Shown here piece after piece: positions 41,696 through 51,485 of a stretch of 64,000 nucleotides of DNA. Both the position numbers and the translations under genes were made by a program. Numbering within the stretch: position 1 is the stretch's first letter; each line of letters starts with the position of its first letter. Source of the stretch: Ruminococcus sp. (lineage in GTDB: Bacteria > Bacillota > Clostridia > Oscillospirales > Ruminococcaceae); assembly GCA_015066785.1 (NCBI GenBank), contig SVNT01000005.1, positions 1-64,000 on the forward strand, written 5' to 3'. The notes below the pieces were generated by a model, which searched no databases, was not told the DNA's origin, and saw only the letters and a program-made list of their open reading frames with translations.

Positions 41696-44368
41696 ATGAC
41701 TACGAAAATAAACAAGGAGTATAATTCTTACGATAATATACCTAAAGGACTTACAACCGAGGAGGCAAAGCGACGGCTTTCCGAAGACGGTGCTAATCTG
41801 CTCGCCGCCTCGAAGAAAAAAAGCGCCGTCGGGATTTTCCTCGGGCAGTTCAAGGATATTATGATAATGATACTGCTTGCGGCAACGGTAATTTCGGTAC
41901 TTCTCGGGGAAATCACCGACGCCGTCACGATTATCGCAATCGTTCTCCTCAACGCCGTGCTGGGATTTATACAGGAATACCGCACGGAAAAAACGCTTGA
42001 GGCTCTCAGCCGTATGACAGCGCCGACCTCGAAATGTATCCGTGACGGGAAAACGGTTGTCATTCCCGCAGAGGAACTTGTCTGCGGCGATGTCATTGAG
42101 CTTGAGCAGGGCGACAAAGCCCCCGCCGACTGTGCAGTACTCTCCTGCAACGGACTTTTTGCCGACGAATCGGTACTCACGGGGGAATCCGTACCGACAG
42201 CAAAAAGAGTATGCTCCGACGAAAATATCACCAACGCCGCAGGGCAGGACTGCGTTGTCTATTCGGGCAGTGTGATAACCAAGGGACACGCCCACTGCGT
42301 TGTAATCGCAACGGGTATGAACAGCCAGATGGGTAAAATCTCGGGAATGCTCCACGATATAGACGAAGGGCAGACACCTTTACAGCGTCGGCTCGGTGAA
42401 CTGGGCAAAATCCTTGCCGTTATTTGCATTGTAATCTGCGTTATCGTTTCGGTTGCGGGGATTATCCATGGCGAGCCTGCCTTCGATATGCTCCTCACGG
42501 GAATTTCAATTGCCATTGCCGCTATCCCCGAGGGACTCCCTGCCGCAGTGACTATTGCCCTCACCCTTGCCGTCAGCCGTATGATGAAACAGAACGCTCT
42601 GGTCAACCGTCTGCACTCCGTCGAAACCCTCGGCTGTGCGTCGGTAATCTGCTCGGACAAAACGGGAACTATCACAGAAAACAAGATGACGGTCAAAAAA
42701 TATTATACAAATAGTAATATTTACGATGTTTTAGGCAATGGGTATAAGATTTCGGGAGAAATTCGCCTCGGAAACAGCTCTGTCAACCCGAAACAAGACG
42801 CATGCCTTGAAAAACTTCTGGTGTCGTCGGTTGCCTGCAATAATGCCTCAATCTCCACGGAGGAGGAAATTTCCTCCCGTGAGCGTGGAAAGCTTCACGG
42901 CAAAGGCGACTGGAAAACCGTCGGCGACCCCACCGAAATTGCACTTCTTGTTGGTGCGGCAAAGGGAGCTGTGACTTCAAAGACTATCGGCGTTGCACGG
43001 CTTTCGGAGGTGCCGTTTGACAGCGACACACGGTATATGACCGTTAATGTCCGTGAAAACGGAAAAATCGTGGCGTACAGCAAGGGTGCCGCCGATGTGA
43101 TACTGAAAAAATGCGGATACTCCCTCGAAAACGGCGAGGAAGTTCCGCTGACCACACACCGTACGGAGCAGGTACTTTCGGTGCAGGACAGCTTTTCCGA
43201 CGAGGCGTTGCGTGTGCTTGCCTTTTCGTACGAGGAAAACGGCAGGAATGTCTTTATCGGTCTTGCGGGAATGTCCGACCCTCCCCGTGAGGAAGCAAAG
43301 CGTGCCATTGCCGTGTGCAAAAAGGCGCACATAAAAACGGTTATGATTACGGGCGACCACAAAAACACCGCCGTTGCGGTTGCCGTGCAGGCGGGAATAC
43401 TCTCACGGCGGTACGGAAAGAATGCCGTTATGACAGGTGCGGAGCTTTCCGCTCTCTCCGACGGGGAGCTTTCCGCACGGATTGAGAATGTCCGTGTATT
43501 CGCAAGGGTAACGCCTGCCGACAAGCTCCGAATTGTGCGTGCGTTCAGGGCGCACGGGAATATCGTTGCCATGACGGGCGACGGCGTAAATGACGCTCCC
43601 GCCGTGAAAGAGGCTGACATCGGCGTTGCTATGGGAATTTCGGGCACCGATGTCACAAAGCAGGCGGCGGACGTCATTCTGCTTGACGACAATTTCGCCA
43701 CTCTTGTCGGTGCCGTGTCGGAGGGGCGCACGATATACTCGAATATCCGTAAATTCGTGCGTTATCTCCTCTCCTGCAACATCGGGGAGATTGTCACGAT
43801 GTTCCTCGGAATTGTCATGGGTATGCCGCTTATACTTCTGCCGACGCAGATACTTCTCGTAAACCTCGTCACAGACGGACTTCCTGCGATTGCGCTCGGT
43901 GTGGAGCCTGCTGAGGCTGACATAATGTGCGAAAAGCCACGCTCCCCCGATGAGAACTTCTTTTCGGGCGGACTTCTCGGCAGAATTTTCTTCCGTGGGA
44001 TTATGATAGGGCTTTCTACCCTTGCGTCATTCACGACAATTCTCCGTATGGGCGGAGATATACCTGCCGCACGGACAGCGGCACTCTTCACGCTTGTGTC
44101 GTCACAGCTTCTCCATGTGTTTGAGTGCAAGAGCGAACGCAGAAATATCTTCACCGTGAACTATTTTTCCAACATAAAGCTGATATTTGCAGTGCTTGCG
44201 TCTGCGGCGGCGATTGTTGCGGCGATGTATCTTCCTCTCTTTCAGGGGATATTCTCAACGGTGCCTCTCGGCACGGCAGAACTCCTTGCGGCGTTCGGAT
44301 TTTCTGCGGCAATGCCCGTTATAAGTGCAGTTGCGGGGGTATTTTTCTCCGACCGTAAAAACAGATAA
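41696..44368 (+). CDS. Calcium-type P-type ATPase
   Basis: An 890-residue cation pump. The start at 41696 follows GGAGGT. It shows the actuator motif LTGES, the phosphorylation site CSDKTGTITENKMTV, the nucleotide-binding ITGDHKNTA and the hinge MTGDGVNDAPAVKEADIGVAMG. Ten membrane helices are predicted. Transport-site motifs AAIPEGLPAAVTIALTLA (helix 4) and NLVTDGLPAIALG (helix 6) fit Ca2+-pumping P2-type enzymes. Likely role: calcium or manganese export, inferred from the family. It is monocistronic. Confidence 0.93.
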   Translation: MTTKINKEYNSYDNIPKGLTTEEAKRRLSEDGANLLAASKKKSAVGIFLGQFKDIMIMILLAATVISVLLGEITDAVTIIAIVLLNAVLGFIQEYRTEKTLEALSRMTAPTSKCIRDGKTVVIPAEELVCGDVIELEQGDKAPADCAVLSCNGLFADESVLTGESVPTAKRVCSDENITNAAGQDCVVYSGSVITKGHAHCVVIATGMNSQMGKISGMLHDIDEGQTPLQRRLGELGKILAVICIVICVIVSVAGIIHGEPAFDMLLTGISIAIAAIPEGLPAAVTIALTLAVSRMMKQNALVNRLHSVETLGCASVICSDKTGTITENKMTVKKYYTNSNIYDVLGNGYKISGEIRLGNSSVNPKQDACLEKLLVSSVACNNASISTEEEISSRERGKLHGKGDWKTVGDPTEIALLVGAAKGAVTSKTIGVARLSEVPFDSDTRYMTVNVRENGKIVAYSKGAADVILKKCGYSLENGEEVPLTTHRTEQVLSVQDSFSDEALRVLAFSYEENGRNVFIGLAGMSDPPREEAKRAIAVCKKAHIKTVMITGDHKNTAVAVAVQAGILSRRYGKNAVMTGAELSALSDGELSARIENVRVFARVTPADKLRIVRAFRAHGNIVAMTGDGVNDAPAVKEADIGVAMGISGTDVTKQAADVILLDDNFATLVGAVSEGRTIYSNIRKFVRYLLSCNIGEIVTMFLGIVMGMPLILLPTQILLVNLVTDGLPAIALGVEPAEADIMCEKPRSPDENFFSGGLLGRIFFRGIMIGLSTLASFTTILRMGGDIPAARTAALFTLVSSQLLHVFECKSERRNIFTVNYFSNIKLIFAVLASAAAIVAAMYLPLFQGIFSTVPLGTAELLAAFGFSAAMPVISAVAGVFFSDRKNR

Positions 44369-44375
44369 AATTTAC

Positions 44376-44405
44376 TTGAAATAATATATGGTATTGTGAT
44401 ATACT
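44376..44405 (+). promoter_or_regulatory. Promoter of the YfhO-like gene
   Basis: TTGAAA (44376-44381), 18-base spacer, TATACT (44400-44405), 54 bases before the start codon. Confidence 0.55.
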
Positions 44406-44459
44406 AAATAATGTATAACTGCGTATCGGCAGTAATCTGTTTTCAAGGAGAAAAGGAAA

Positions 44460-47117
44460 GTGAAAAAGGTTGATTTTTCAAAAGTGAAGGAAAGTCCCGT
44501 GTATATGTTTTTCTATCACAAGCGGATTTATTTTATGTCCTTCTTTGTTCCCGTGATTATTCTTTTCGGAGTATTTGCGGCATTCGGCTATTACCCGTTC
44601 GGCGATTTTTCATCGCTGGCACTCGACCTTAACGGTCAGTACATTTATTATTACGAGCATCTGCGTGACGCTTTCTGGGGCGACGCAAGCTATCTCTATT
44701 CGTGGAGCAGAAATCTCGGCGGCGAAATGCTGGGAATTTACGGGTACTACCTTGCAAGCCCGTTCATGATAATAATATGCCTTCTCCCGAAATCCTACAT
44801 ACTTATTTCGGTTATGCTTATGCAGCTTGCAAAAATCGGCTCCTGCGGAGTGGCGTTCACCTATTATCTCAAAAAATCGAAGAATATCAACAGCTATTCT
44901 TCTGTTGTATTCTCAAGTATGTATGCGCTTATGGCGTACTCCGTCGTACAGCTTATGGACCCCATGTGGCTCGACGGACTGATATATCTTCCGCTTGTGA
45001 CTTACGGCGTGGAGGTACTCATCAACAAGGGCAAGAAGGTAAACCTTATAGTTCCCCTTGCACTTATGTTCATTGCACATTTCTACATCGGCTGGATGAT
45101 TGCAATTTACACGGTGATTTATTTCTTCATCTACATCCTGTTCATCTACGACAGTGATGAATACGGTGCAGGCTTCAAGCGTTTCATGATGACCTGCGTG
45201 CGTTTCGGAATTGCCGCACTCACAGCAGGCGCTCTTGCGGCGTTCATCATTCTTCCCGTGTACTACTCACTCAAGCTCGGAAAATTCGGCTTCTCCGAGC
45301 CTAACTGGGCACTCCGTGAGCAGTTCGTGATTGCGGACTTCTTCACAAAGCTCCTGCCCGACAGCTATGACACCGTAAGAAACGAAGGACTTCCCTTTGT
45401 GTACGGCGGTGTGCTTTCGCTCTTTATGGTGCCGACATTCTTCCTCAACCACAACATTGACGGCAAGAAAAAGCTCGGCGGCGGAATAATGCTTGCGCTC
45501 ATCTTCATCTGTATGTATCTTTCGACCATCGACCTTGTATGGCACGGCTTCCAGATACCGAACTGGCTCCCGTACAGATACTCATTCATCTTCACATTCA
45601 TTATGATTTCTATGGCGGCTGAGGCGTTTGAGCATATCGAAGGCGTTTCCTACAAGGAAATCGGCGTCATCGGACTTGTTCTTGCGACATATATCATCGT
45701 CATTGACAAGATTGAGGTTGCACACATCGACTATCAGGCGGTGTGGCTCGGTCTTGCCTGCGTTGCGGGATATGTGATGCTCCTTTTCTACCACAAGAAG
45801 AACTCGGAAATCTCAAAAACCACGGCACTTATCGTTCTGGTGCTTGTCGTGGGTGAGCTTTTTGCAAACTCGATACAGACACTCAAGGACATTCACGAGG
45901 ATGTCGTTATCAGTAAGTATTCCTCGTACACACCCGTAATCGCAACGGGCCGTGAGGTTACTGCCGAACTCGAAGAATACGACACGGGCTTCTACCGTAC
46001 AGAAAAGACCTTTCACCGTACAGTAAACGACGCAATGGCGTACGGATATAACGGACTGTCGCACTCGTCGTCGACTCTCAATGCGGGAATAATCAACCTA
46101 CTCAACAATCTCGGCTATGCGTCAAGAGGGCATTACGTGAAGTACAACGGACAGACAATGCTCACCGACGACCTTTTCGGAATAAAGTATGTAATGAACA
46201 AAGACCAGTTTGTTCCGTACGATAAGGAAGTTCTCACGCACGACGACATTACAATCTACGAAAACGAAAACGCACTTTCGGTAGGCTATCTTGCAGACAA
46301 GGGAATTCTCGACCTTGTGATTGAGCTTGACAGACCTTTCGAAAATCAGAACAAGCTGATGAACTCGATACTCGGTACAGAGGACACGGAATATTTCCGC
46401 CGGATACCGATAGATATGGCCACTCCCGAAAATGTATCGCTCAGCATATCATACAGCCACGACCACTATACAGTCATAAACGAGGGCTCAAACGCACAGA
46501 TTGAATACACAATCACAGCGCCCAACGACAATATGATTTATATGTATCTCCCCTGCGATTACAGTGGCTACGAGAAAAAGCTCAACGTCTGGGTAAACAA
46601 GGAGTTTGCGGGCAACTACTACGAAACCGACAACTACCGCATAATGCAGATAGGCCGCTTCAGCAAGGGAGAGGAAATCAGCATTATCCTCACACTTACC
46701 GAAAACGAACTTTATATGAAAGACCAGTGGTTCTTCTGGCTTGACGAAGAACAGCTCGAAAAGGACATTGCCGTACTTGCGGAGCATCAGCTTGAAATCA
46801 CGGAGCATGGCGACGATTTCCTCAAGGGAACGATCACCGTTGACGACGCAGAAAGCAAGCTCCTCCTCACCACTATTCCCTATGAACCGGGCTGGAATGT
46901 GAAGATTGACGGAGAGTCCGTGGAGTATCTCAAGGCAGCGGATTCACTTATCGCCATTGAAGTTCCCGAGGGTACCCACGAAATTTCAATGAGATACTTT
47001 CCGAAATCCCTCACTGTCGGAATTATAATCTCGGCAGCGGGACTTGCGGCACTTATCGTAATTATCGTTCTCGAAAACGACAAGAAGAGAATACTTCTCG
47101 AAAGACTTTACAAATAA
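44460..47117 (+). CDS. YfhO family GT-C membrane protein
   Basis: An 885-residue protein that starts at a GTG behind AAGGAG. About 12 membrane helices cover residues 20-480, with the acidic outer-loop pattern DLNGQYIYYYEHLRD near 52-66 typical of GT-C enzymes that use polyprenyl-linked sugars. A soluble domain (about 490-850) and a final helix (VGIIISAAGLAALIVIIVLEN) complete it. In B. subtilis YfhO works with the GT2 enzyme CsbB to add GlcNAc to lipoteichoic acid. A GT2 gene of that kind lies at 52.6-53.5 kb here, so a similar role is possible. Confidence 0.82.
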   Translation: MKKVDFSKVKESPVYMFFYHKRIYFMSFFVPVIILFGVFAAFGYYPFGDFSSLALDLNGQYIYYYEHLRDAFWGDASYLYSWSRNLGGEMLGIYGYYLASPFMIIICLLPKSYILISVMLMQLAKIGSCGVAFTYYLKKSKNINSYSSVVFSSMYALMAYSVVQLMDPMWLDGLIYLPLVTYGVEVLINKGKKVNLIVPLALMFIAHFYIGWMIAIYTVIYFFIYILFIYDSDEYGAGFKRFMMTCVRFGIAALTAGALAAFIILPVYYSLKLGKFGFSEPNWALREQFVIADFFTKLLPDSYDTVRNEGLPFVYGGVLSLFMVPTFFLNHNIDGKKKLGGGIMLALIFICMYLSTIDLVWHGFQIPNWLPYRYSFIFTFIMISMAAEAFEHIEGVSYKEIGVIGLVLATYIIVIDKIEVAHIDYQAVWLGLACVAGYVMLLFYHKKNSEISKTTALIVLVLVVGELFANSIQTLKDIHEDVVISKYSSYTPVIATGREVTAELEEYDTGFYRTEKTFHRTVNDAMAYGYNGLSHSSSTLNAGIINLLNNLGYASRGHYVKYNGQTMLTDDLFGIKYVMNKDQFVPYDKEVLTHDDITIYENENALSVGYLADKGILDLVIELDRPFENQNKLMNSILGTEDTEYFRRIPIDMATPENVSLSISYSHDHYTVINEGSNAQIEYTITAPNDNMIYMYLPCDYSGYEKKLNVWVNKEFAGNYYETDNYRIMQIGRFSKGEEISIILTLTENELYMKDQWFFWLDEEQLEKDIAVLAEHQLEITEHGDDFLKGTITVDDAESKLLLTTIPYEPGWNVKIDGESVEYLKAADSLIAIEVPEGTHEISMRYFPKSLTVGIIISAAGLAALIVIIVLENDKKRILLERLYK

Positions 47118-47129
47118 GGGGATGTTCAT

Positions 47130-48071
47130 ATGGCATTTATGGGACTTATGGTCGCAGGTGTGGTACTGGTAATACTTGCGGTGGTATTCATTATCGTGGT
47201 AATCACGGCGATTACCTTTTTCATCATAGGTCTTGTTACCTTTATCCGTGACAAGAACAGACGCGCATATGCACTTGCAACCGAGGGCGTTGCCCCGAAA
47301 CGCAAGAAATACCCCATTGTCTTTATGGTGCTGGGACTTATCGTACTTGTACCGCTTGCACTGTATATGATAATCTCTCCGTTTGTTGTGGCATACGAGA
47401 GGGAACAGTACCGTCAGGAGCTTTTCTGGTGCCTTGAGCACGAATCCGACCTCAGATATGCGCAGAAACTCATAGACGAGGGCAAGGCTTCTCCCGACTG
47501 CACAAGGGACTCTAATGCAGAAGCGCCTGCCGACGAGCAGACTCTGCTTATGTGGTACTGCCAGGTAAACAACTACGATGACGAAAATCTGAAACAGATA
47601 GAATTTCTCATCGAAAACGGTGCGGATATAGACCGCCCCGACCCCGTTAACAATCACGCACCCGATGACCCGTCGCACAGCGGCGACGCAGAGCACGGAT
47701 ACGAATTTATCTGCGGCTGTGGAATGACAGTGCTCGAAAGAGCTGCAAGTAACGGCAGTGTTGAAACCGTAAAGCTGCTGATAGAAAACGGTGCTGATGT
47801 AAACGCTGAAAATTACAGCGGAAAGACACCGCTCATGTATGCGGCGACCTCTCTGAAAGGTGAAGATTCCGTGATTATAACGGAGCTTCTCATCGAAAAC
47901 GGCGCTGATGTAAACGCCGTCGACAACTTCGGTCAGACGGCGCTTGACCACGCACTTTACTTCGACCATCCGGGAGTTATATCGACGCTTCAGCGGCACG
48001 GGGCTGTAACCTCCTCACAGCTTGAATGGGAGGAAGAATGGCGGGAATTCATGGAAGAAAACGCAGAATAA
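47130..48071 (+). CDS. Ankyrin-repeat membrane protein
   Basis: A 313-residue protein that starts 12 bases after the YfhO-like stop. Two membrane helices (about 4-37 and 66-88) are followed by ankyrin repeats at residues about 145-300: QIEFLIENGADIDRPD, TVLERAASNGSVETVKLLIENGADVNAE, TPLMYAATS..., ITELLIENGADVNAVD and TALDHALYF. Ankyrin repeats bind proteins. The coupling to YfhO suggests the two function together, perhaps to regulate or localise the glycosyltransferase. That is inference. Confidence 0.85.
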   Translation: MAFMGLMVAGVVLVILAVVFIIVVITAITFFIIGLVTFIRDKNRRAYALATEGVAPKRKKYPIVFMVLGLIVLVPLALYMIISPFVVAYEREQYRQELFWCLEHESDLRYAQKLIDEGKASPDCTRDSNAEAPADEQTLLMWYCQVNNYDDENLKQIEFLIENGADIDRPDPVNNHAPDDPSHSGDAEHGYEFICGCGMTVLERAASNGSVETVKLLIENGADVNAENYSGKTPLMYAATSLKGEDSVIITELLIENGADVNAVDNFGQTALDHALYFDHPGVISTLQRHGAVTSSQLEWEEEWREFMEENAE

Positions 48072-48104
48072 AAAAACAAAATTTGTTCCGTAAACTTCAA
48101 ATTA

Positions 48105-48140
48105 AAAAAGCCCATAGGGTAAATCCCTATGGGCTTTTTT
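48105..48140 (+). terminator. Terminator with CCATAGGG palindrome
   Basis: A 15-bp perfect stem AAAAAGCCCATAGGG with its complement and loop TAAAT, then T6. It ends the YfhO/ankyrin operon. The core is shared with the palindromes at 52430 and, in part, 60795. Confidence 0.85.
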
Positions 48141-48174
48141 GCGGCGAGCCACCGCTGACAGTCAAAGCAATGTC

Positions 48175-48735
48175 TTACATAATCTGCGAAAACATCGGGA
48201 TTTTAACAAGTGCCTTGCGTATTGCAATCGAAAGAGGCACTGACACCGCAACCGCAACAGCGGCGTTTATTCCCGACGCAACGGCTTTCTGCCCGATAAC
48301 GACAAGCGTGGTTTCAAGCGCATTTCCGAGGAGCATACTCTCGATGAATGTCTTGCCGAGGTAAAGCACGATGTATGTCACCTGTCCGAGAACAGCGGCA
48401 ACAATACTGCGTGAAACTGTGCCTGCCCCTTTTTTTGCAACAACGCCGCACACAAATCCCATGCAGAATTTTGTTATGAATGTAATTGGTGAAGAGGAAA
48501 TATACAACGGGTTTGTGAAGTCATAGAACATTGAGCCGAGACCTGCCGAAAGTCCGCCCGACACTCCCCCGAAAAGCAGACCTGCGAGCAGACACATCGT
48601 GTTGCCGAGGTGTATTCTTGTGGGAGTTCCCGTAATCGCAGGCAGGGTGAAGCTGATCTGCGACGCCGCAAATACAAGTGCCGACATAAGTCCTATGCAC
48701 ACTATCCTTAAAAGTTTCTTATCTGATTTTGCCAT
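48175..48735 (-). CDS. ECF transporter S component
   Basis: A 186-residue membrane protein with about six helices. The start at 48735 (MAKSDKKLLRIVCIG) follows AAGAAGG. The segment TRIHLGNTMCLLAGLLFGGVSGGLSAGLGSMFYDF (about 50-85) is typical of one ECF S-component subgroup, with the substrate-binding loop near SSSPITFITK. The substrate is unknown. It relies on shared EcfA/A'/T proteins elsewhere. It is a single gene on the minus strand. Confidence 0.85.
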   Translation of the reverse strand: MAKSDKKLLRIVCIGLMSALVFAASQISFTLPAITGTPTRIHLGNTMCLLAGLLFGGVSGGLSAGLGSMFYDFTNPLYISSSPITFITKFCMGFVCGVVAKKGAGTVSRSIVAAVLGQVTYIVLYLGKTFIESMLLGNALETTLVVIGQKAVASGINAAVAVAVSVPLSIAIRKALVKIPMFSQIM

Positions 48736-48842
48736 AGCCAAAGCCTTCTTTCTGTGGTTTGTGTATTCAGTATATGTATTTTTTTCCGCAGACTCAAATC
48801 GCAGAAACGATTTCCGTTTTATGTAAAAATCGTTCTTTGGCA

Positions 48843-48925
48843 TAAAAAATCAGCGGACGATATGAGGCTTTCTGTAAATTCTCAACAAAGAGAAAATGTT
48901 GTCAGAAAGGCGCTCATCGCCCGCT
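48843..48925 (-). terminator. Long hairpin terminator after the DUF4153 gene
   Basis: Minus-strand reading gives an imperfect stem of about 20 bp between 48903-48925 and 48852-48874 (AGCGG...CTTTCTG arms), a large loop, then TTTTTT. It starts 9 bases after the stop of the DUF4153 gene. Confidence 0.6.
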
Positions 48926-48933
48926 ATGTCAAA

Positions 48934-50523
48934 TCAAACAAAAATAAAGGAGTGTGGGTATAGCTTTTCTACCCGTTCGTAGAAAACTTCTTCTGCGTCG
49001 GAATACTCTGTGTGCGACTGTCGGAAAACATACTCGGGGATGTTGAATCCACGGATGTCCTCGTATTCCGAAGCGTTGACAGAATCCGCAATGTATGTTG
49101 CCGCATCTCTTGCGACATTCAGGTCTTCGTCTTCGAGAAGAGGAACAGCGTATCTTGCCGCCTCGTCGGAGAGCTTGTAGAACATACTGATGTCAATATT
49201 GTCTATCATGCCGTTCTGGTACGCGTAGACATTGTAGCGCACGATATTCCCGTGAAAATCGCCAAAGGTGAGTATCGCCATCATTACAACGAAAGCGTAG
49301 GTTATTCCCTTGGCGAGATTGAACTTCTTCACCGCCGCCCTGATGATAATCATAACGAACACCAGCGCCAGAAGTATCATAAACCATGTTGTGTGAAGTC
49401 TTTTAAGAGTAAGCCCGTAGTTGCCGATGTACATGAACATTTTACTGAGGGCAGTTGCTATGAGAAGAAGTGTGAACGCCGACAGGATTATCGTGTACAC
49501 GGAAACTCCCCTTGAGGTTTTGCCTTCTTTCTTTTTAGAGAACGCCTGCATTACAGCAATTGCACAGAGGTTGATTACCGCTACCGTGGAAAGCTCGAAA
49601 AATCCACGTCTTGCGTATTCGGCATAGCTGTATCCGTCGGGAAGCGTATTTGTAAACGCCGAAAGGAAGTACGGGACCTGTATAACAAAGAAGATTACAT
49701 AGAGTATGCATATCGGTGTTACTGCCGAGCAGAGAAGAATATCCGAGAGAATTCTTCTCTTTGCCGATGCGTTTTCGCAGTATTCGTCGGTTGCCTCTGC
49801 GGTTGTCTTGTGTACACTGCCGTAGAGAAGTCCGAAAAGATAGAATGCTATCGGGACGCCTATCATCACCTGCACGATGAATATGATTGCGTGCATTCCG
49901 AAATTCTCGAAAATATCTTCGAAAACCGATTCAAACATTGCGTCCGAAGAAGAAAGCAGTCCTATTACGACTAAAGTCAGGGGAATTGCGACGATAAGCC
50001 CCATAATTGCAAGGAAAATATTTTTACCGTTGCCCGTTTTTCTTGCACTTGCGGAAATCCCTGTGGCACAGGTGCCGAAATTGCCGAAAGGTACTGCAAA
50101 AACCGACTTTGTAAAATCGTAGTATAATTTTTCACGGATGGAGCCTATGCCGTAGCACACGCTGTATATCCAGTATGCTATCATTGCGGGAACAAGCAGG
50201 CTGTTGAGGAAGTTTACAAGCGGGTCGTTCGACAGCAGAAAGCTGAGCGAGAACGCAAATATAACTCCCAGAGAAACAAGATTTCCTGCCTTGAAGCTGA
50301 CGCCCGACTTTGTGAGAAAGATTATCGCAAAAAGCATAAACGCCAGAAAGAATATCGATGCGCCGATACCGTAATGCATGGTCATAACCAGCTTGACAAA
50401 CCCGTACCCGAAAAGGAGTGACAGAAAAGCCGTCACGATTTCGCCCGCAGAGAATGTCGGCTTTGGCGGCGACGGAGGAATATCCGCCGCCGAGTTTATA
50501 TAGGTGTTATTATTTTCAGTCAT
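48934..50523 (-). CDS. DUF4153-type polytopic membrane protein
   Basis: A 529-residue protein. The ATG at 50523 follows GGAGGG and overlaps the XRE gene stop by 8 bases. A short cytoplasmic N-terminus (Pro-rich, PPSPPKPTF) precedes about 11-12 membrane helices (for example GEIVTAFLSLLFGYGFVKLVM), then a C-terminal soluble segment (about 450-529: NIDISMFYKLSDEAARYAVP). DUF4153 (related to DUF4173) proteins have no established function. Co-transcription with an XRE regulator and a DUF2975 protein suggests a membrane stress or transport module. Confidence 0.78.
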   Translation of the reverse strand: MTENNNTYINSAADIPPSPPKPTFSAGEIVTAFLSLLFGYGFVKLVMTMHYGIGASIFFLAFMLFAIIFLTKSGVSFKAGNLVSLGVIFAFSLSFLLSNDPLVNFLNSLLVPAMIAYWIYSVCYGIGSIREKLYYDFTKSVFAVPFGNFGTCATGISASARKTGNGKNIFLAIMGLIVAIPLTLVVIGLLSSSDAMFESVFEDIFENFGMHAIIFIVQVMIGVPIAFYLFGLLYGSVHKTTAEATDEYCENASAKRRILSDILLCSAVTPICILYVIFFVIQVPYFLSAFTNTLPDGYSYAEYARRGFFELSTVAVINLCAIAVMQAFSKKKEGKTSRGVSVYTIILSAFTLLLIATALSKMFMYIGNYGLTLKRLHTTWFMILLALVFVMIIIRAAVKKFNLAKGITYAFVVMMAILTFGDFHGNIVRYNVYAYQNGMIDNIDISMFYKLSDEAARYAVPLLEDEDLNVARDAATYIADSVNASEYEDIRGFNIPEYVFRQSHTEYSDAEEVFYERVEKLYPHSFIFV

Positions 50524-50734
50524 TGTCTGTCCCTCCGACATATTCCAGAATATCTCCCGGCTGACATTCAAGCACCTCGCAGAGCTTGTCGAGTGTTGAG
50601 AAGCGTATTGCTTTCGCCTTACCCGTTTTCAATATAGAGAGATTAGCGGGAGTGATTTCGAGCTTTTCGGCAAGCTCCGTAGAGGAAATCTTCCTCTTTA
50701 CCATTACCATATCAAGATTTACTGCAATAGACAT
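50516..50734 (-). CDS. Small XRE-family helix-turn-helix regulator
   Basis: A 72-residue DNA-binding protein that consists almost only of a Cro/C1-type helix-turn-helix: ISSTELAEKLEITPANLSILKTG, then RFSTLDKLCEVLECQPGDIL. The recognition helix is TPANLSILK. The ATG at 50734 has GGGGG upstream. It pairs with the adjacent DUF2975 gene, a common two-gene arrangement in Firmicutes (YozG-like regulator with DUF2975), and its end overlaps the DUF4153 gene. Confidence 0.9.
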   Translation of the reverse strand: MSIAVNLDMVMVKRKISSTELAEKLEITPANLSILKTGKAKAIRFSTLDKLCEVLECQPGDILEYVGGTDND

Positions 50735-50749
50735 AATCACATCCCCCTT

Positions 50750-51217
50750 CTATATTGTTGCGTCGTTTTCTTCACGGATGCTTACCGCTTCCTCGAAAAC
50801 GCTCTTGATTACACGGAGTATGAGTCCGAAGAATGCCGCTGCAACGAACACGACAACAGCAAGAAGTCTGAACGCCGCCATCACTGCCCAGAGGAGCGAT
50901 ATTGCGAAACAGCAGTAGGACATTATGTGGAGCAGTTTTACATTTGCGGTGATGAAGATTTCGTGTTTCTTTATGTTGCTTACAAGTCTGTCAAGCGTAA
51001 TTATCAGCGGGAAAGCAATTCCGACAGAAAGATAGCAGATTATCATCAGCGGAAGATATGCGGACTCTACCTGAAGACCTGTTGCTCCGCCTGCGTGTGA
51101 AACGGCGCAGTACCATTCAACGCATATCGGTATGCAGAAAAGTGCGGCGATAAGCGCAACGAAAACAACCTTGACGAGTATTCCTGTGAGTGTGAGTGAT
51201 TTTGATTTATTCAGCAT
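50750..51217 (-). CDS. DUF2975 membrane protein
   Basis: A 155-residue protein with four membrane helices (about 12-34, 52-75, 95-116, 118-140). The DUF2975 pattern LIITLDRLVSNIKKHEIFITANVKLLHIMSYCCFA is clear. It is the first gene of the DUF2975-XRE-DUF4153 operon; the ATG follows GGGGGA. Function unknown; the genomic pairing with XRE regulators suggests that the membrane protein feeds information to, or is controlled by, the regulator. Confidence 0.88.
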   Translation of the reverse strand: MLNKSKSLTLTGILVKVVFVALIAALFCIPICVEWYCAVSHAGGATGLQVESAYLPLMIICYLSVGIAFPLIITLDRLVSNIKKHEIFITANVKLLHIMSYCCFAISLLWAVMAAFRLLAVVVFVAAAFFGLILRVIKSVFEEAVSIREENDATI

Positions 51218-51410
51218 TGAAATTCCCCCTTGTGTTTTTCTGTGACTTTAGAATACCATCTGCGTTATCTTTTGTCAATACTTTTTTATCGTTTTTCGAT
51301 ATATTTTTATCGTTTTGTAGAAAACTGACAAAAGCGATACATCAGAACTGTGCAGGATTTTGCAATTATGACAGCGCAGGCAAAAAATATTATATAAAAG
51401 CCCAGATGGA

Positions 51411-51439
51411 TTGACATTCCGACATAATAATGGTACAAT
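51411..51439 (+). promoter_or_regulatory. Promoter of the lipoprotein gene
   Basis: TTGACA (51411-51416), 17-base spacer, TACAAT (51434-51439), about 47 bases before the start codon. Confidence 0.75.
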
Positions 51440-51485
51440 AAGTATATGTATAAGTATGCTCATTTTCGGGAAAGGAGTGAAATTA

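Noticed and set aside
42895-43731. Long antisense reading frame within the P-type ATPase
   Set aside because: It is the complement of a well-supported gene and has no protein family features.
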